Source: Norana najaformis | Lineage: Eukaryota; Annelida; Clitellata; Crassiclitellata; Hormogastridae | Reading direction: 5' to 3' | Length of the DNA stretch: 64,000 nucleotides | NCBI GenBank assembly: GCA_964023275.1 | Contig: OZ029921.1 | Span: 31,015,230-31,079,229, forward strand | Shown: piece by piece, positions 1 to 9,345 of the stretch | Numbering within the stretch: the stretch's first letter is position 1 | Layout of the letters: the number at the start of each line of letters is the position of its first letter | Notes under the pieces: generated by a model | The model's database searches: none | Told to the model about the DNA's origin: nothing | What the model saw: the letters and a program-made list of their open reading frames with translations, nothing else | Program-made: the position numbers and the translations under genes

Positions 1-520
1 TTATATAATGTATGCATGTCAGATATAATTTATTGCTCATATTTCATTTATCCAATATACGCCAATAAATCTTAATGTAGGCTGTATATAAGACATATAT
101 AGTAAATAAAATATGAATCTTACATATATTTCAGACTGTCATATACTGTATAACACGTGTGTAAGACTTTTTTACATGTACATATTCTGCTTCTATGTTA
201 TGTATCTAATATATAAAATCTATCTTCTAAATTTGCGATATGATATTAGATATATATAGCTATCATATTAGGTAACTAATATACCAAGTTATCAGTATAT
301 TTTAAGCATAAAAGATATTTATAAACATTTATGTATATCCAGTGTATTAAATAAATAAATATAAATATATATATAACTAAATCTTGTACAAAATAAGAGT
401 ATGTATAATATATAATGCACGTAGATATGTCAGTAGATGTGTATAGATATATACACGTGTGTCTATGATATTTAATTATGTATATACACAACATACACAC
501 ACACATATATATATATATTG
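1..520. other. AT-rich DNA with no gene seen
   Basis: Strongly AT-rich DNA with TATA and CACA simple stretches. Short open frames here are low-complexity Tyr/Ile/Thr strings and are not credible genes. Confidence 0.5.
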
Positions 521-559
521 TATATTGGTCTGTCAAGGTGTGTATGTGTGTGAGTGTGT

Positions 560-860
560 AGATGTGTCTGAATGCCTCGTCTGCATGACTGATGTCCGTT
601 GAGGACAGCGTGTAACAAGGGAGTGCCAGTTCGCCCGGTTGCTGCTGCTGCTGCTGCTACTGCGGGTGTTGACCGGTAGAGCTCCATCATGACGACTGCA
701 TCGCTCGCTTCGGCTGCTGCCGCTGCTGATGCGGCGCCGGTTAGTGCTTTCTAGCAATCGCAAAGACGACGGCGCCGAGGATGAAGAGAGGTGGAGGATG
801 CTGCTGCTGCTACTGCTGCTGCTGCTGTTGATTCAGTCGTCGTAGATGTTTCTTCTTTTA
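560..860. other. GC-rich block with CTG/CTGCTA triplets
   Basis: A GC-rich island in AT-rich DNA with (GCT)n runs at about 640-660, 710-730 and 797-830. Some minus-strand frames give Ser runs. It could be promoter or exon sequence of a neighbouring gene, but nothing is recognisable. Confidence 0.35.
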
Positions 861-984
861 CTTGTCGTCGGATCGTGATTCGACTCCGCCGATATGAACT
901 CATAAATAGGCAACAAGACCCTCGCTGTCAGCCGAACTCACCTGCACGCCGAAGACCACCCCCGTGAAAGACCAAAAGCCTCCA

Positions 985-1205
985 ACATAGAGGACCTAAG
1001 GCTAATCGTGTTGAGGTCCTAGGAAAACCAAGGGCTACCATTTCAGAGGATCAATGGTCACCGATGCAGAGGACCTAGGGACACCGATGTAGAGGACCTA
1101 GGAACACCGATGTAGAGGACCTAGGGACACCGATGTAAAGGACCTAGGGACACCGATGTAGAGGACCTAGGGACACCGATGTAAAGGAGCAAAGGCAGCC
1201 AATGT
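985..1205. repeat. 23-bp minisatellite
   Basis: About five good copies of the unit ACCGATGTAGAGGACCTAGG plus GAC lie at about 1059-1190. More diverged copies extend upstream (from about 985) and perhaps downstream to about 1350 (CCACCCACGTAGCAGAACC-like units). Confidence 0.85.
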
Positions 1206-1764
1206 AGAGTATCCATGATTATCAGTGTACGAACACACATCTAGCGGACCTTTGGTTCCTAAGTGAAGAACCCATGGCCACCTTTGTAACAAATATTCAT
1301 CGCCACCCACGTGGCAGAAACAAGGCCACCCACGTAGCAGAACCAACGCTCACTGGGGTAACCTCGACATGGTCGCCAGTGTTTCAGACTCTTCCAAGAC
1401 CGTCTCTGAAGACCAAAGTGTAGAGACATCAAAACTACACTGCATTAATATATCTGCTAGATTAAGTCGGCAGAAGAGGGAATTTTATCCACCTCTTGGA
1501 CACCGGATACGCGGCGCGAATCAAAGGCTTCGGCGGCAGTTGGAATTTGTCGATCGTTGCATAGTTACGTTGTGCCGTTGCCATCAAGAGCAACACTCGA
1601 ACAACATCAAGACTAGCTGTTTCTCTACAACGGGTGTTTAAAATTCAATCCAGTCCACCGCGAATTAGAGCTAGGGATACAGGTCAGTCGAATATTTTGT
1701 GTACGTCACCAGGCCTTTGAGAAATTAACAGAGACGCTATGTGAATGACCAAATACGTACATGC

Positions 1765-2085
1765 ATACATACATACATACATACATACATACATACATAC
1801 ATACATACATACATACATACATACATACATACATACATACATACATACATACATACATACATACATACATACGCATATACATACATACATTCATACATGT
1901 ATAGTTACATACATACATATAAATATATATATACATACATATATACATACATGCATACATACATACATACATTCATACATGTATAGTTACATACATACAT
2001 ATAAATATATATATACATACATATATACATACATGCATACATACATACATACATTCATACATCATGCATAGTTACATACATACCT
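1765..2085. repeat. (ACAT)n microsatellite with a roughly 90-bp higher-order duplication
   Basis: A pure (ACAT)n run covers about 1765-1872. After it, a block of about 90 bp containing ATTCATACATGTATAGTTAC and an AT-rich core occurs twice in tandem (about 1888-1978 and 1972-2065). Long open frames in all phases here are artefacts. Confidence 0.9.
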
Positions 2086-2204
2086 ATATACCCGAAGAAG
2101 TGTTGAAAGATAACAGATCAAATGTATGCATGTATAAATGAGTGGATATATGCATATATGTATGCATGTGTGCATGTATGTGTGTATATATTATGTATTC
2201 ATGT

Positions 2205-2290
2205 AAGTACTTGCAAGTAAGTAAGTAAGCATTTGTTAACACGACATATGTCCATCAGCTGAGCGAGGAATCGTAGGCGTGGGTGGGTCA
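2205..2290 (-). mobile_element. SINE/LINE tail family F with (TTAC)n end, copy 1
   Basis: On the minus strand it reads GCCTACGATTCCTCGCTCAG, then TGATGGACATATG.CGTGTTA, then ACAAATGCTTACTTACTTAC. The same core occurs at 16840-16905 and 22740-22820 on the plus strand. It is the 3' end of a dispersed retroelement with a TTAC-repeat tail. Confidence 0.7.
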
Positions 2291-2339
2291 CGGCGGTCAG
2301 ACTCAGGAGAAAGATGGTACAAATAGTATGCACATAGTG

Positions 2340-2520
2340 TGTATGCATTTGTAGGTATGCATGTATGAATGTATGTATGCATATATGTATGTATGTATGT
2401 ATGCAAGTATGTATGTATGTATATATGTGTGTGTATATGTATGAATGTATGTATGTATGTATGTATGTATATGTGTATGTATGTATGTATGTATGTGTGT
2501 ATGGATGTATGTATTTATGT
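2340..2520. repeat. (TATG)n microsatellite
   Basis: Degenerate GTATGTATGTATG repeats; no coding content. Confidence 0.85.
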
Positions 2521-2534
2521 ACGCACGTACACGT

Positions 2535-2745
2535 TTTTCTATAGGGAGTCTTAGCGACCGTATAGTTTCGACCCTGCGTGTGCATGTTTCAATGAATTTA
2601 TCGGGTCGGATATTTCACCAGAGCTGCCCGTTCTGAATGAGAGCCGAGCCGTTATAGCTTCCTCTTGTAGGCCCCACGGACCGCGTGCTATGGCGCGAAT
2701 CACAAATATCGAAATATAGCCACGATCACCATGCGAACTAGCTTC
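2535..2745. mobile_element. Repeat family J, copy 1
   Basis: Shares TAGCGACCGTAT..TTCGACCCTGC, then CAATGAATTTATCGGGT, CACCAGAGCTGCCCGTT and AAATATAGCCAC.ATC with copies at 3317-3500, 23915-23995, 29195-29395 and 32824-32905. Most copies begin with GTAAATGTA repeats, which look like the tail of a minus-strand retroelement. Confidence 0.65.
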
Positions 2746-3076
2746 TTTATTCACAAAGGCGCAGCGACGTAACACACTTGACGAAGGAGATATCCGAAAT
2801 GTCCATCGCGTGATGCATACATAAAATATAGATATTTGTATACATACATAAATACAAGTAGGCCTATAGTAGGCCTAATAGAGATGTTCATTCAAACGCC
2901 GACGAACATGAACACAGACACAGGTAAACGGACTTGAGTAAGACCGAGATGACAGCTAAATGAAATCAAAATGGATCTAGAAAAGACCAAAGTGAGTTAT
3001 AGCTTCCTCTTGTATAGCCTAAAGAAAACTGAATGATAATTTTAAGGTCAATAATAACATGAATTGCAGCCCAGAG

Positions 3077-3083
3077 TATAAAT
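3077..3083 (+). promoter_or_regulatory. Possible TATA box before candidate first exon
   Basis: TATAAAT lies 43 bases before the candidate ATG at 3120, and a second TATAAAT is at 3104-3110. A TGACGTCA (CRE-like) palindrome overlaps the start codon region at 3120-3127. Transcription from the first TATA box would leave a leader of only about 12 bases, so this is weak evidence. Confidence 0.2.
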
Positions 3084-3119
3084 CACCGAAGAGTCGACGA
3101 ACTTATAAATCAAGCGGAG

Positions 3120-3207
3120 ATGACGTCATCATCGATGTTGGTCTTGGTCGATATCAGTTCTTCGTTTCTACTTCTTCTACTGAACGCCATCTTCAATTCG
3201 AAATCAG
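3120..3207 (+). CDS. Candidate first exon (signal peptide) of gene 1
   Basis: The frame starts MTSSSMLVLVDISSSF and runs into a hydrophobic stretch (FLLLLLNAIF), as in a signal peptide for secretion. It stops in phase 1 at a good donor (CAG|GTCAGC), which is the phase needed to join the exon at 4507. The junction would encode Asp. Against it: part of this stretch (about 3187-3262) is similar to 3574-3645, so a local duplication or repeat is involved, and many random ORFs contain hydrophobic runs. RNA evidence would settle it. Confidence 0.33.
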
Positions 3208-3316
3208 GTCAGCGAGTAGTAATCCGTATAACTGGGCCATGCAATTCCATGACCTCATCGGCTCCTATAAATAGCCTTCCTCCCGTTTTATTTCACCTTT
3301 AGCTTAGAATTAGAAG

Positions 3317-3500
3317 GTAAATGTAAATGTACATGATTTTCTGTAGCAACCGTATGGCCTCCACCCTGCTCATTTTTCAATGAATTTATTGGGTGAGATC
3401 CTTTACCATCGCTGCCCGTTTGATTGTATGTCACGTCATTTAAGGTCCTCGTGTACGGATTGTGCTATCCCGAGATTAAAATCTCTTAAATAAGCTACTA
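3317..3500. mobile_element. Repeat family J, copy 2
   Basis: Starts with GTAAATGTAAATGTACATG, then GCAACCGTATGGCCTCCACC, the CAATGAATTTATTGGGTGAG block and CATCGCTGCCCGTTTGA. It aligns to 29195-29395 over most of its length. Confidence 0.7.
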
Positions 3501-4327
3501 TCGATATCTTGTCGTTGCATTTCGCCCAAATATAAATAATAATAGTAATAATACACCTCTTTGGCTTACATGCTTTCAATTCGAAATTAGGTCGGCGAAT
3601 AATTTTGTTAAGCGTGAAAGTGGGTCACCGCTTCTGTATTACCCGAGACCTCATCTTGACCTACATCTACCAGCGGCCATTGGCGCGGTCGCGGTGATTT
3701 AATACCAGTGCAGGACGCAAGGGAGTCATTAATAATTGATGGCGGTGAATAGAAGACCTCTCTCTGACCGATGCTGTTTGTTCGTATTATGCACCATGGA
3801 CCGCCACACCTATATACGCGGGCTCTATATCAGACATTCTCTGCTCTATCTCTGTATCTGTCTGTCTCTACTTCTTACTGTCTGTCTGTCCGTCCGTCCG
3901 TCCGTCTGTCTGTGGGTCCCTCTGTTTGCTCATTTAAAGCTGAAAGAATGCCCAGGTTCTATTCGGTTAAGGTGAATAGAATTGCTGTGCTCTGGAATTT
4001 ATGTAGCGTTTGAATGGACCACTCAGCCAGGGACTTTAGATGCCAATGGAAATATTAGCAGAGGGTTGCATTATGCGTACCTGCTTTTCTACGGATGAGC
4101 AGCAGATGACTGGGAGAGGAACAGACTGAAGCAAGGGTAACAAAGTAAGAAAGATTTATAGGCCTGCATAATACACGAAGACAGACATACATACATACAG
4201 ACAAACAGAAAGATGGACAGATAAATATAAAGAAAGAAAAGAAGGAAGGAAGACTCATAGATAGACTGATGGATTGATTGATAGATACACAGATTGATTG
4301 AGAGATGGATGTATGGACGGATGGAAG

Positions 4328-4329
<2 letters not shown>

Positions 4330-4390
<61 letters not shown>

Positions 4391-4395
4391 CTGAG
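4330..4395. repeat. (GA)n microsatellite
   Basis: A nearly pure AG dinucleotide run of about 60 bases, flanked by GATT/GACT and GACA degenerate repeats from 4180 to 4500, up against the first strong exon of gene 1. Confidence 0.95.
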
Positions 4396-4506
4396 AGACT
4401 GAGAGAACCACTGACTGACTGGCTGACTGATTTACTGACTGACTGACTGTCTGATTGATTGATACATCGACTGATTTGGTTGATTGATTGATTGAAGTGT
4501 TGTCAG

Positions 4507-4761
4507 ATGACGTTCATCTGCTATCACATGATGGGTCGAAGACGTTGAACCCGGGTGACCAGGTTTCGCTCGAGTGTGACTTCTACAAGGACTCGTTCAA
4601 CCTCTTCGACAACCCTATCCTCTGGCGCAAGAACCAGCTCGACGAAGAGACCCAGATGAACATGATGGGCAACCTCCTCGAACCATTCGCGTCGACTAAA
4701 AGGTTCAAGGTCGCCTTCACTCAGAGACCACCTCGCTATAGACTCGGGCTCAACATCACAG
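4507..4761 (+). CDS. Gene 1 exon: first half of Ig domain 1 (V-like)
   Basis: Acceptor is GTTGTCAG|AT and donor is ACAG|GTAAGCC; the exon is 255 bases, phase 1 to phase 1. It reads DVHLLSHDGSKTLNPGDQVS then LECDF, giving the first Ig cysteine in strand B. About 20 residues later comes the core tryptophan (ILWRKNQ). The exon ends at LGLNIT, just where an Ig strand E leads into the D.A.Y.C motif supplied by the next exon. Codon use is GC-rich and clean compared with the AT-rich flanks, as expected for real coding sequence. The acceptor follows a stretch of GATT and GACT simple repeats instead of a strong pyrimidine tract. Confidence 0.85.
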
Positions 4762-5261
4762 GTAAGCCAGCCATCGTCAGGGAAAGCGCCCAGGTAAATG
4801 GCAGGTATACGAATCGTTCACAGGTAGCCTATACAGCGAGTGGTGGCCGATTTTCATTGTTGATTCTGCATGCGAATCGCTTGGTGACAATGTTTGGCAT
4901 GGCAGTACCTGAATATATTGATTTATATTTATCGTCATAAATGTCGTCGTTATTATCGTCATAAAAGAATTCAATTTCGTCATTCATCGTAACCATTACG
5001 TTGAATTACATTACATTAGGCCTAACATCATAAACATCAACTCCGCTCATTCAAAAGTCATTGACTATCTGCATTTATTGATCTACATCATCTTTATCTT
5101 CAGTTCTCATCATTCGTCATTCGTTATCGTCATTTAACGCCTTCAACCTTCTTTCGTTATCTTCATTTATCATCCTCTTTCGGGAATCTGGGTGACCAGG
5201 TTTCATTCGAGTGACCCACCACCCACACTGGCCTCCATATGCTGGATAACGAGTCAGCTCT

Positions 5262-5384
5262 CTTTGTCTGTCTGTCTATCTGTCTTGTCTCTGTCTCTGT
5301 CTGTCTGTCTGTCTGTCTATCTTGTTTGTCTGTCTCTGTCTGTCTCTGTCTGTCTCTGTCTGTCTGTCTCTGTCTCTGTCTTTA

Positions 5385-5427
<43 letters not shown>

Positions 5428-5432
5428 TTCCA
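5262..5432. repeat. (TGTC)n microsatellite
   Basis: TGTCTGTCTCTGTC-type repeats of about 170 bases in intron 2 of gene 1. Confidence 0.95.
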
Positions 5433-5471
5433 TTTAGTGTCTCTATTTTATATTCTTTTCGGCTTCAACAG

Positions 5472-5740
5472 AGTGCGTGGCAGTCTAGTGGTTAGTGTGC
5501 CGGTCTGTCAATTGAAAGGTTGGGGTTCAAATGTCCGCCAGGGCAGAAATTTGTTTCAAGATTTCGGCTCCAATTGAGCCCCCTAGCCAACTCAGCTATA
5601 ATGAGTGCACTGACTGTACACTGTCAGTGGGAGGATAAGGCAGCGAGGGAGAGAGCTGGCCAACCCTCCCTCATATACCATGTCCACCCTGTCCAGAACT
5701 ATGCAGAACTATGTGGAGATAACCTTTTGTGACCGATAGT
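5472..5740 (+). mobile_element. tRNA-derived SINE (family C)
   Basis: The head is tRNA-like. An A box is visible in TGGCAGTCTAGTGGTTAGTG (5478-5498) and a B box in GGGGTTCAAATGTCC (about 5523-5537). It is not a working tRNA because stem pairing is poor and the sequence runs on into a body of about 200 bases. A LINE end follows directly. Confidence 0.7.
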
Positions 5741-6123
5741 AACAATTCACTGCATGGCTCCAGAAGCAACTTTACGTCTCTCCCGTGTGTTGGGGCTTTG
5801 CTGGGGCACAGGCTAGGGCTCGGCTCCAAGCTTTGATGCAGAGACTTGTGCGTCTCCACTATCTTCCTGAGGCCTCCCCAACGTTCGATGAACTCTGTGG
5901 CATAGCCGATGCTCTTCTCTTTAAAGCAATCTTGAACAACCCAAGTCATGTCTTACATCAGCTACTCCCGCCAGTTAAAACCCTCAGTTATTCCCTTCGG
6001 CCCCACACCCATGATCGTATTATTCCTCCCACTGATAATTTAACGCGTAAATGTTTCATTATTAGGATGTTGTATGCATATTAAGTTTTCTTGTTTTCTT
6101 AAATACTTGTAAACCGATGTGCG

Positions 6124-6130
<7 letters not shown>
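5741..6130 (+). mobile_element. 3' end of a Jockey-like LINE (ORF2 C-terminus)
   Basis: A frame of about 95 codons reads PEASPTFDELCGIADALLFK, then HVLHQLLPP, then LRPHTHDRIIP and FIIRMLYAY before a stop at about 6082. This matches the C-terminus commonly seen in Jockey-type reverse transcriptase proteins (FDELC..AD..LF...., HVLH.LLPP, R.H, MLY). A short 3' UTR and an (AAT)n(AAG)n tail follow. The element is strongly 5'-truncated. Confidence 0.75.
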
Positions 6131-6186
<56 letters not shown>

Positions 6187-6190
6187 ACAA
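6131..6190. repeat. (AAT)n(AAG)n microsatellite at a tail-to-tail junction
   Basis: Joins the 3' tail of the plus-strand LINE to the 3' tail of a minus-strand LINE that starts at about 6187. Confidence 0.9.
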
Positions 6191-6262
6191 TTTATATAGC
6201 GCCGTAGCACAGCTGAGGCCGAAAAACAGTGCGCTGTACATGGGTTAAAAGACAGCTATTGG
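6187..6262 (-). mobile_element. L2/CR1-like LINE 3' tail
   Basis: On the minus strand it reads TGTACAGCGCACTGTTTTTC, GGCCTCAGCTGTGCTACGGC and GCTATATAAATTGTCTT. This is the same tail as the plus-strand fragment ending at 51935. Confidence 0.75.
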
Positions 6263-6419
6263 TTAATAAGGAATAAACTTACTTACTTACTTACTTACTG
6301 TAGGAAGCCCTAGAAAATTGGCCAGATTTTTAGAGATTTTCCTTTGACCTTTAGTCAAAGGTTTTCCGTTCCTTGAGGGTCGTTTCGACCTCGGGTAAAA
6401 GGCGCTGATTGACTTTCAG

Positions 6420-6515
6420 ATGTAAGACTTGAGGATGCGGGTAATTACACCTGCGAAATCAACGGTCCACAGAACACCCTGCTAGGGGTGGTTGTCTACG
6501 TCCTGCTTGTCCGAG
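6420..6515 (+). CDS. Gene 1 exon: second half of Ig domain 1
   Basis: Acceptor is TGACTTTCAG|AT and donor is CCGAG|GTGAGT; the exon is 96 bases, phase 1 to phase 1. It supplies the Ig hallmark DVRLEDAGNYTCEI (strand F: D.A.Y.C) followed by a hydrophobic strand G (VVVYVLLVR). Joined to the previous exon it completes a V-like domain of about 115 residues with both canonical cysteines. The split of an Ig domain between strands E and F is common in animal Ig genes. Confidence 0.88.
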
Positions 6516-6649
6516 GTGAGTTCCTATCTGTCGCTGAATCAATTGAAATCAGTTTACACCTACAGCACTATACGTTGGAATAATATATTAGTATAAAATC
6601 GCCTCAGATTCACATTTCTCTGTGACTTTGTGCTCGTTATAAAGTTTCG

Positions 6650-6662
6650 TAATAATAATAAT

Positions 6663-6718
<56 letters not shown>
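6650..6718. repeat. (ATA)n microsatellite
   Basis: A pure ATA trinucleotide run. Confidence 0.95.
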
Positions 6719-6719
<1 letters not shown>

Positions 6720-6823
6720 CTTCTCCCTGCCAGAGCCGGATGAGACGTAGCCGTTCCAGATGCTCATTATTGTCTCCGGACTAATTTTTTCACCACCTGA
6801 GGGATTACATCTACCTCGAGTAA

Positions 6824-6825
<2 letters not shown>
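6719..6825 (+). mobile_element. 3' tip of the 6.9-kb retroelement family
   Basis: GTAGCCGTTCCAGATGCTC, then CACCTGAGGGATTACATCTA, then CCTCGAGTAAA and an ATA run. It matches the end of the longer copy (GCCGTTCCAGAAAAATGCTG ... CCTGAGGGATTAGAGATACC TCGG) at 7700-7772. Two copies of one family sit head to tail, separated by their TAA-type tail. Confidence 0.75.
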
Positions 6826-6901
<76 letters not shown>

Positions 6902-6910
6902 AATAATAAT
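6826..6910. repeat. (ATA)n/(ATT)n inverted microsatellite
   Basis: About 40 bases of (ATA)n are followed by about 45 bases of (TTA)n, making a perfect-looking AT hairpin. It is the tail of the element at 6719. Confidence 0.9.
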
Positions 6911-6924
6911 AATTATTTTAATAC

Positions 6925-7775
6925 TTTTTTCGTGCCACCTTGGGCCTAGCCGGACTGCAAGACACGCCCTTATAAATAACTTTATTTGGTGTGGTCTCCA
7001 CAAAGCTGGTTTCTCTGCAACTAAGGAGCCACCTGGTCTTGTAAGGTCAGATGGAAGGTTAGGTCCCTGTGGATGAGTGGAAGCTTCCTGGCCTGGGATG
7101 CCATTGTTATCGACACCTTGGCATATTCTTATTGTCCCAGAGCTGCCGAGGCCGCGAGAGCTGCCGCTGAAATACCAGCAATAAAGAAAAACTGCCAAGT
7201 ACACTGCTATTCTACTCGCATACTGCTTTGTGGCCTTGGCTTCTCTGCTCGCATACTGCTTTGTGGCCTTGGCTTCACTGCTCGCATACTGCTTTGTGGC
7301 CTTGGTTTCACTGCTCGCATACTGCTTTGTGGCCTTGGCTTCACTGCTCGCATACTGCTTTGTGGCCTTGGCTTCACTGCTCGCATACTGCTTTGTGGCC
7401 TTGGCTTCTCTGCTCGCATACTGCTTTGTGGCCTTGGCTTCTCTGCTCGCATACTGCTTTGTGGCCTTGGCTTCACTGCTCGCATACTGCTTTGTGGCCT
7501 TGGCTTCACTGCTCGCATACTGCTTTGTGGCCTTGGCTTTGAAACTCTGGGCCCAATAAACCAAGACACGGCTTTTCTTAACAGCCTCGGCCATCGCCTT
7601 GCGCAGGTAACTGGAGACAAGAGGGAAACTACATTTCTCTATCTATTGCCATTCAGAGCTGCAATGCAGTTGCTTTTGCCACCATGTACATCAGCGAAGA
7701 CCAGCCGTTCCAGAAAAATGCTGTCCCTAATTTTGTATTCCTGAGGGATTAGAGATACCTCGGGGAAAGTAATAA
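6925..7775 (+). mobile_element. Retroelement 3' coding fragment, endonuclease-like domain, frameshifted
   Basis: Plus-strand peptide pieces in shifting frames follow the order of a protein that is common in invertebrate retroelements. SRTARHALIN..(W)CGLHKAG comes first, then KEPPGLVRSDG, LAWDAIVIDTLAYSY, RKTAKYTA, FETLGPINQDTAFL, HRLAQVTGDKRETTF and LSIAIQSCNAVAFA. The RSDG.....W...WDA..DTLA part resembles a PD-(D/E)XK-type (restriction-like) endonuclease core as found at the C-terminus of some non-LTR retrotransposons; that link is inference. At least three frameshifts and internal repeat expansion show it is dead. Confidence 0.7.
7214..7548. repeat. 33-bp minisatellite inside retroelement coding sequence
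   Basis: About ten tandem copies of a 33-bp unit (GCTCGCATACTGCTTTGTGG then CCTTGGCTTCACT). 33 is a multiple of 3, so all six frames stay open. In the frame of the parent element each unit reads SLLAYCFVALA, which is the native segment (AILLAYCFVALA..ETLGP) repeated. Confidence 0.95.
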
Positions 7776-7789
7776 TACATATTCATTAG

Positions 7790-8530
7790 TTTGTTCCTTT
7801 CTGATTGCTTCCTTGCTTCCTTCATTCATTCTTTCCATCTTTCGGTGTTATTTTCTCCTTTATTCCTTTCATCCTTCTTTTTTCTTACTTAATTCCTTGT
7901 TTCCTTCTTTTTTCTTTCTTCCTTCGCTCCCTCTTTTCTTCCTTATAGTTTTTTTCTTCCTTCCTTCATCCCTTCCATCCATCTCTTCTTCCAGCCATCG
8001 ATCATTCATTCATTCATTCATTCAGAGAATTTATTTAGTGTAGATACCTACTCACTCAGAGACACACCCTGCCATGCCCCATCCAATGATTCTTTCATCC
8101 ATCCAGCCAAATCGTTTTTCTGTATTCATTCATTACTTTCTCATTCCGTTCTTCATTTCTTACAGCCAACCATATAGTCTATACTTTTCTTCCTTCTATC
8201 CATCTGGCCTTATTTTCTTCCATTCTTTCATCCTTCCTTACATCCTTCCATATGGCCTTTCTTTTTCTTCATTCTTTCCATCCATCTGGCCTTCCTTTCT
8301 TCCTTTCATCCTTCTTTCTCTCCTTGTTTTCTTCCTTCATATAATACCGTTCATTAAACTCTTTCCGCTATTAAGTCGTTCGTCTTTTCATCCCTTGTGT
8401 CCTCAAAACGCGTCTCTTCTCATTCGTTTTGCTCTTCATCACCACCTTTCTTTCCATTCACTCGCCGCTTCTTTCCTGCTTCACATTCTCAATTGTCTCT
8501 TTCTTTCTCTCGATATTCCAGGCTCCAAGT
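7790..8530. repeat. Degenerate (CTTT)n/(CTTC)n polypyrimidine tract
   Basis: About 740 bases dominated by CTTCCTTCATCC and similar repeats. Long frames on the plus strand are Phe/Ser/Leu strings and not credible genes. Confidence 0.85.
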
Positions 8531-8699
8531 AAAGCCTTCAGCTGCCGATGCGTCGAACCGACAGACGCTCTTTCATGCCGGGTGATTGTGCATTATACAG
8601 TCTGGTGTGGGTCCCCTGTTTCGCCCCAGCTGCCGCCATAAACTATTGCATGCATTCATGCTCACTGATTTGGATCCTCGAAATTCCTGCAACTAAAAC

Positions 8700-9240
8700 G
8701 CAGGCAGAGAGACACAAAGAATAGCGGTACAGGCAGGCAGAGATACACATGGACATCGATAGAATATTTAGAGAGAGAGAGAGAGAGAGAGAGAGACAAA
8801 GAGAGACAGAGACAGAGACAAGCGGTATAGGCAAGCAGAGTACACATGGACATCGATAGATAAACAGAATATCTAGAGAGAGAAAGAGAGACAGAGAAAC
8901 ATACAGACAGACAGACAGACAGAGATAGAGACAGACAGAGAATTAGACAGGCAGACACATGGACACACAAACATAGACAGATAAACAGAGAAGGCGCACT
9001 AATTTAATATGCAGGGTTTCGCGTAGGCCAATCAGGTCATATACAGGTACTGCGGCCAGGGTCAAAGGAACAGAGCGACTGAAAAAATAAAGAAAGGGAG
9101 AGAGAAAGAGAAACACAGAGACAGAAAGAGACAGAGAGACTGAAAGACAGAGCGATCTACAGAGACATATACAGAAAGAGACAGAGAGAAACAGAACGAG
9201 TCAGACAAACTTACAAAGAGACCGACAAAGAAACAGACAG
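8700..9240. repeat. (GAGA)n/(CAGA)n simple repeats
   Basis: Several runs of GAGAGAGA and ACAGACAG with short unique spacers. A segment with ACACATGGACATCGATAGA occurs twice (8746-8764 and 8843-8861). Confidence 0.85.
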
Positions 9241-9345
9241 ACCTGAAAAATGCATATCTAACGAAGGCCGAACCCTATATATATATACCGAGAGATAATG
9301 TATATATATACACATACATGAGTATACAGTAATATTAAATATATA

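Noticed and set aside
1369-1641. 90-codon plus-strand frame starting MVASVSDSSK
   Set aside because: Ordinary composition but no motif, splice fit or neighbour support; it begins inside decayed 23-bp repeats.
1684-2585. Long open frames of Tyr/Ile/His/Thr or Met/Tyr/Val/Cys
   Set aside because: They are translations of CATA/TATG microsatellites in every phase, with no other content.
6767-7594. 275-codon minus-strand frame with an 11-residue repeat (SEAKATKQYAS)
   Set aside because: It is antisense to a recognisable retroelement. It stays open only because the 33-bp unit keeps frame and (ATA)n has no stops.
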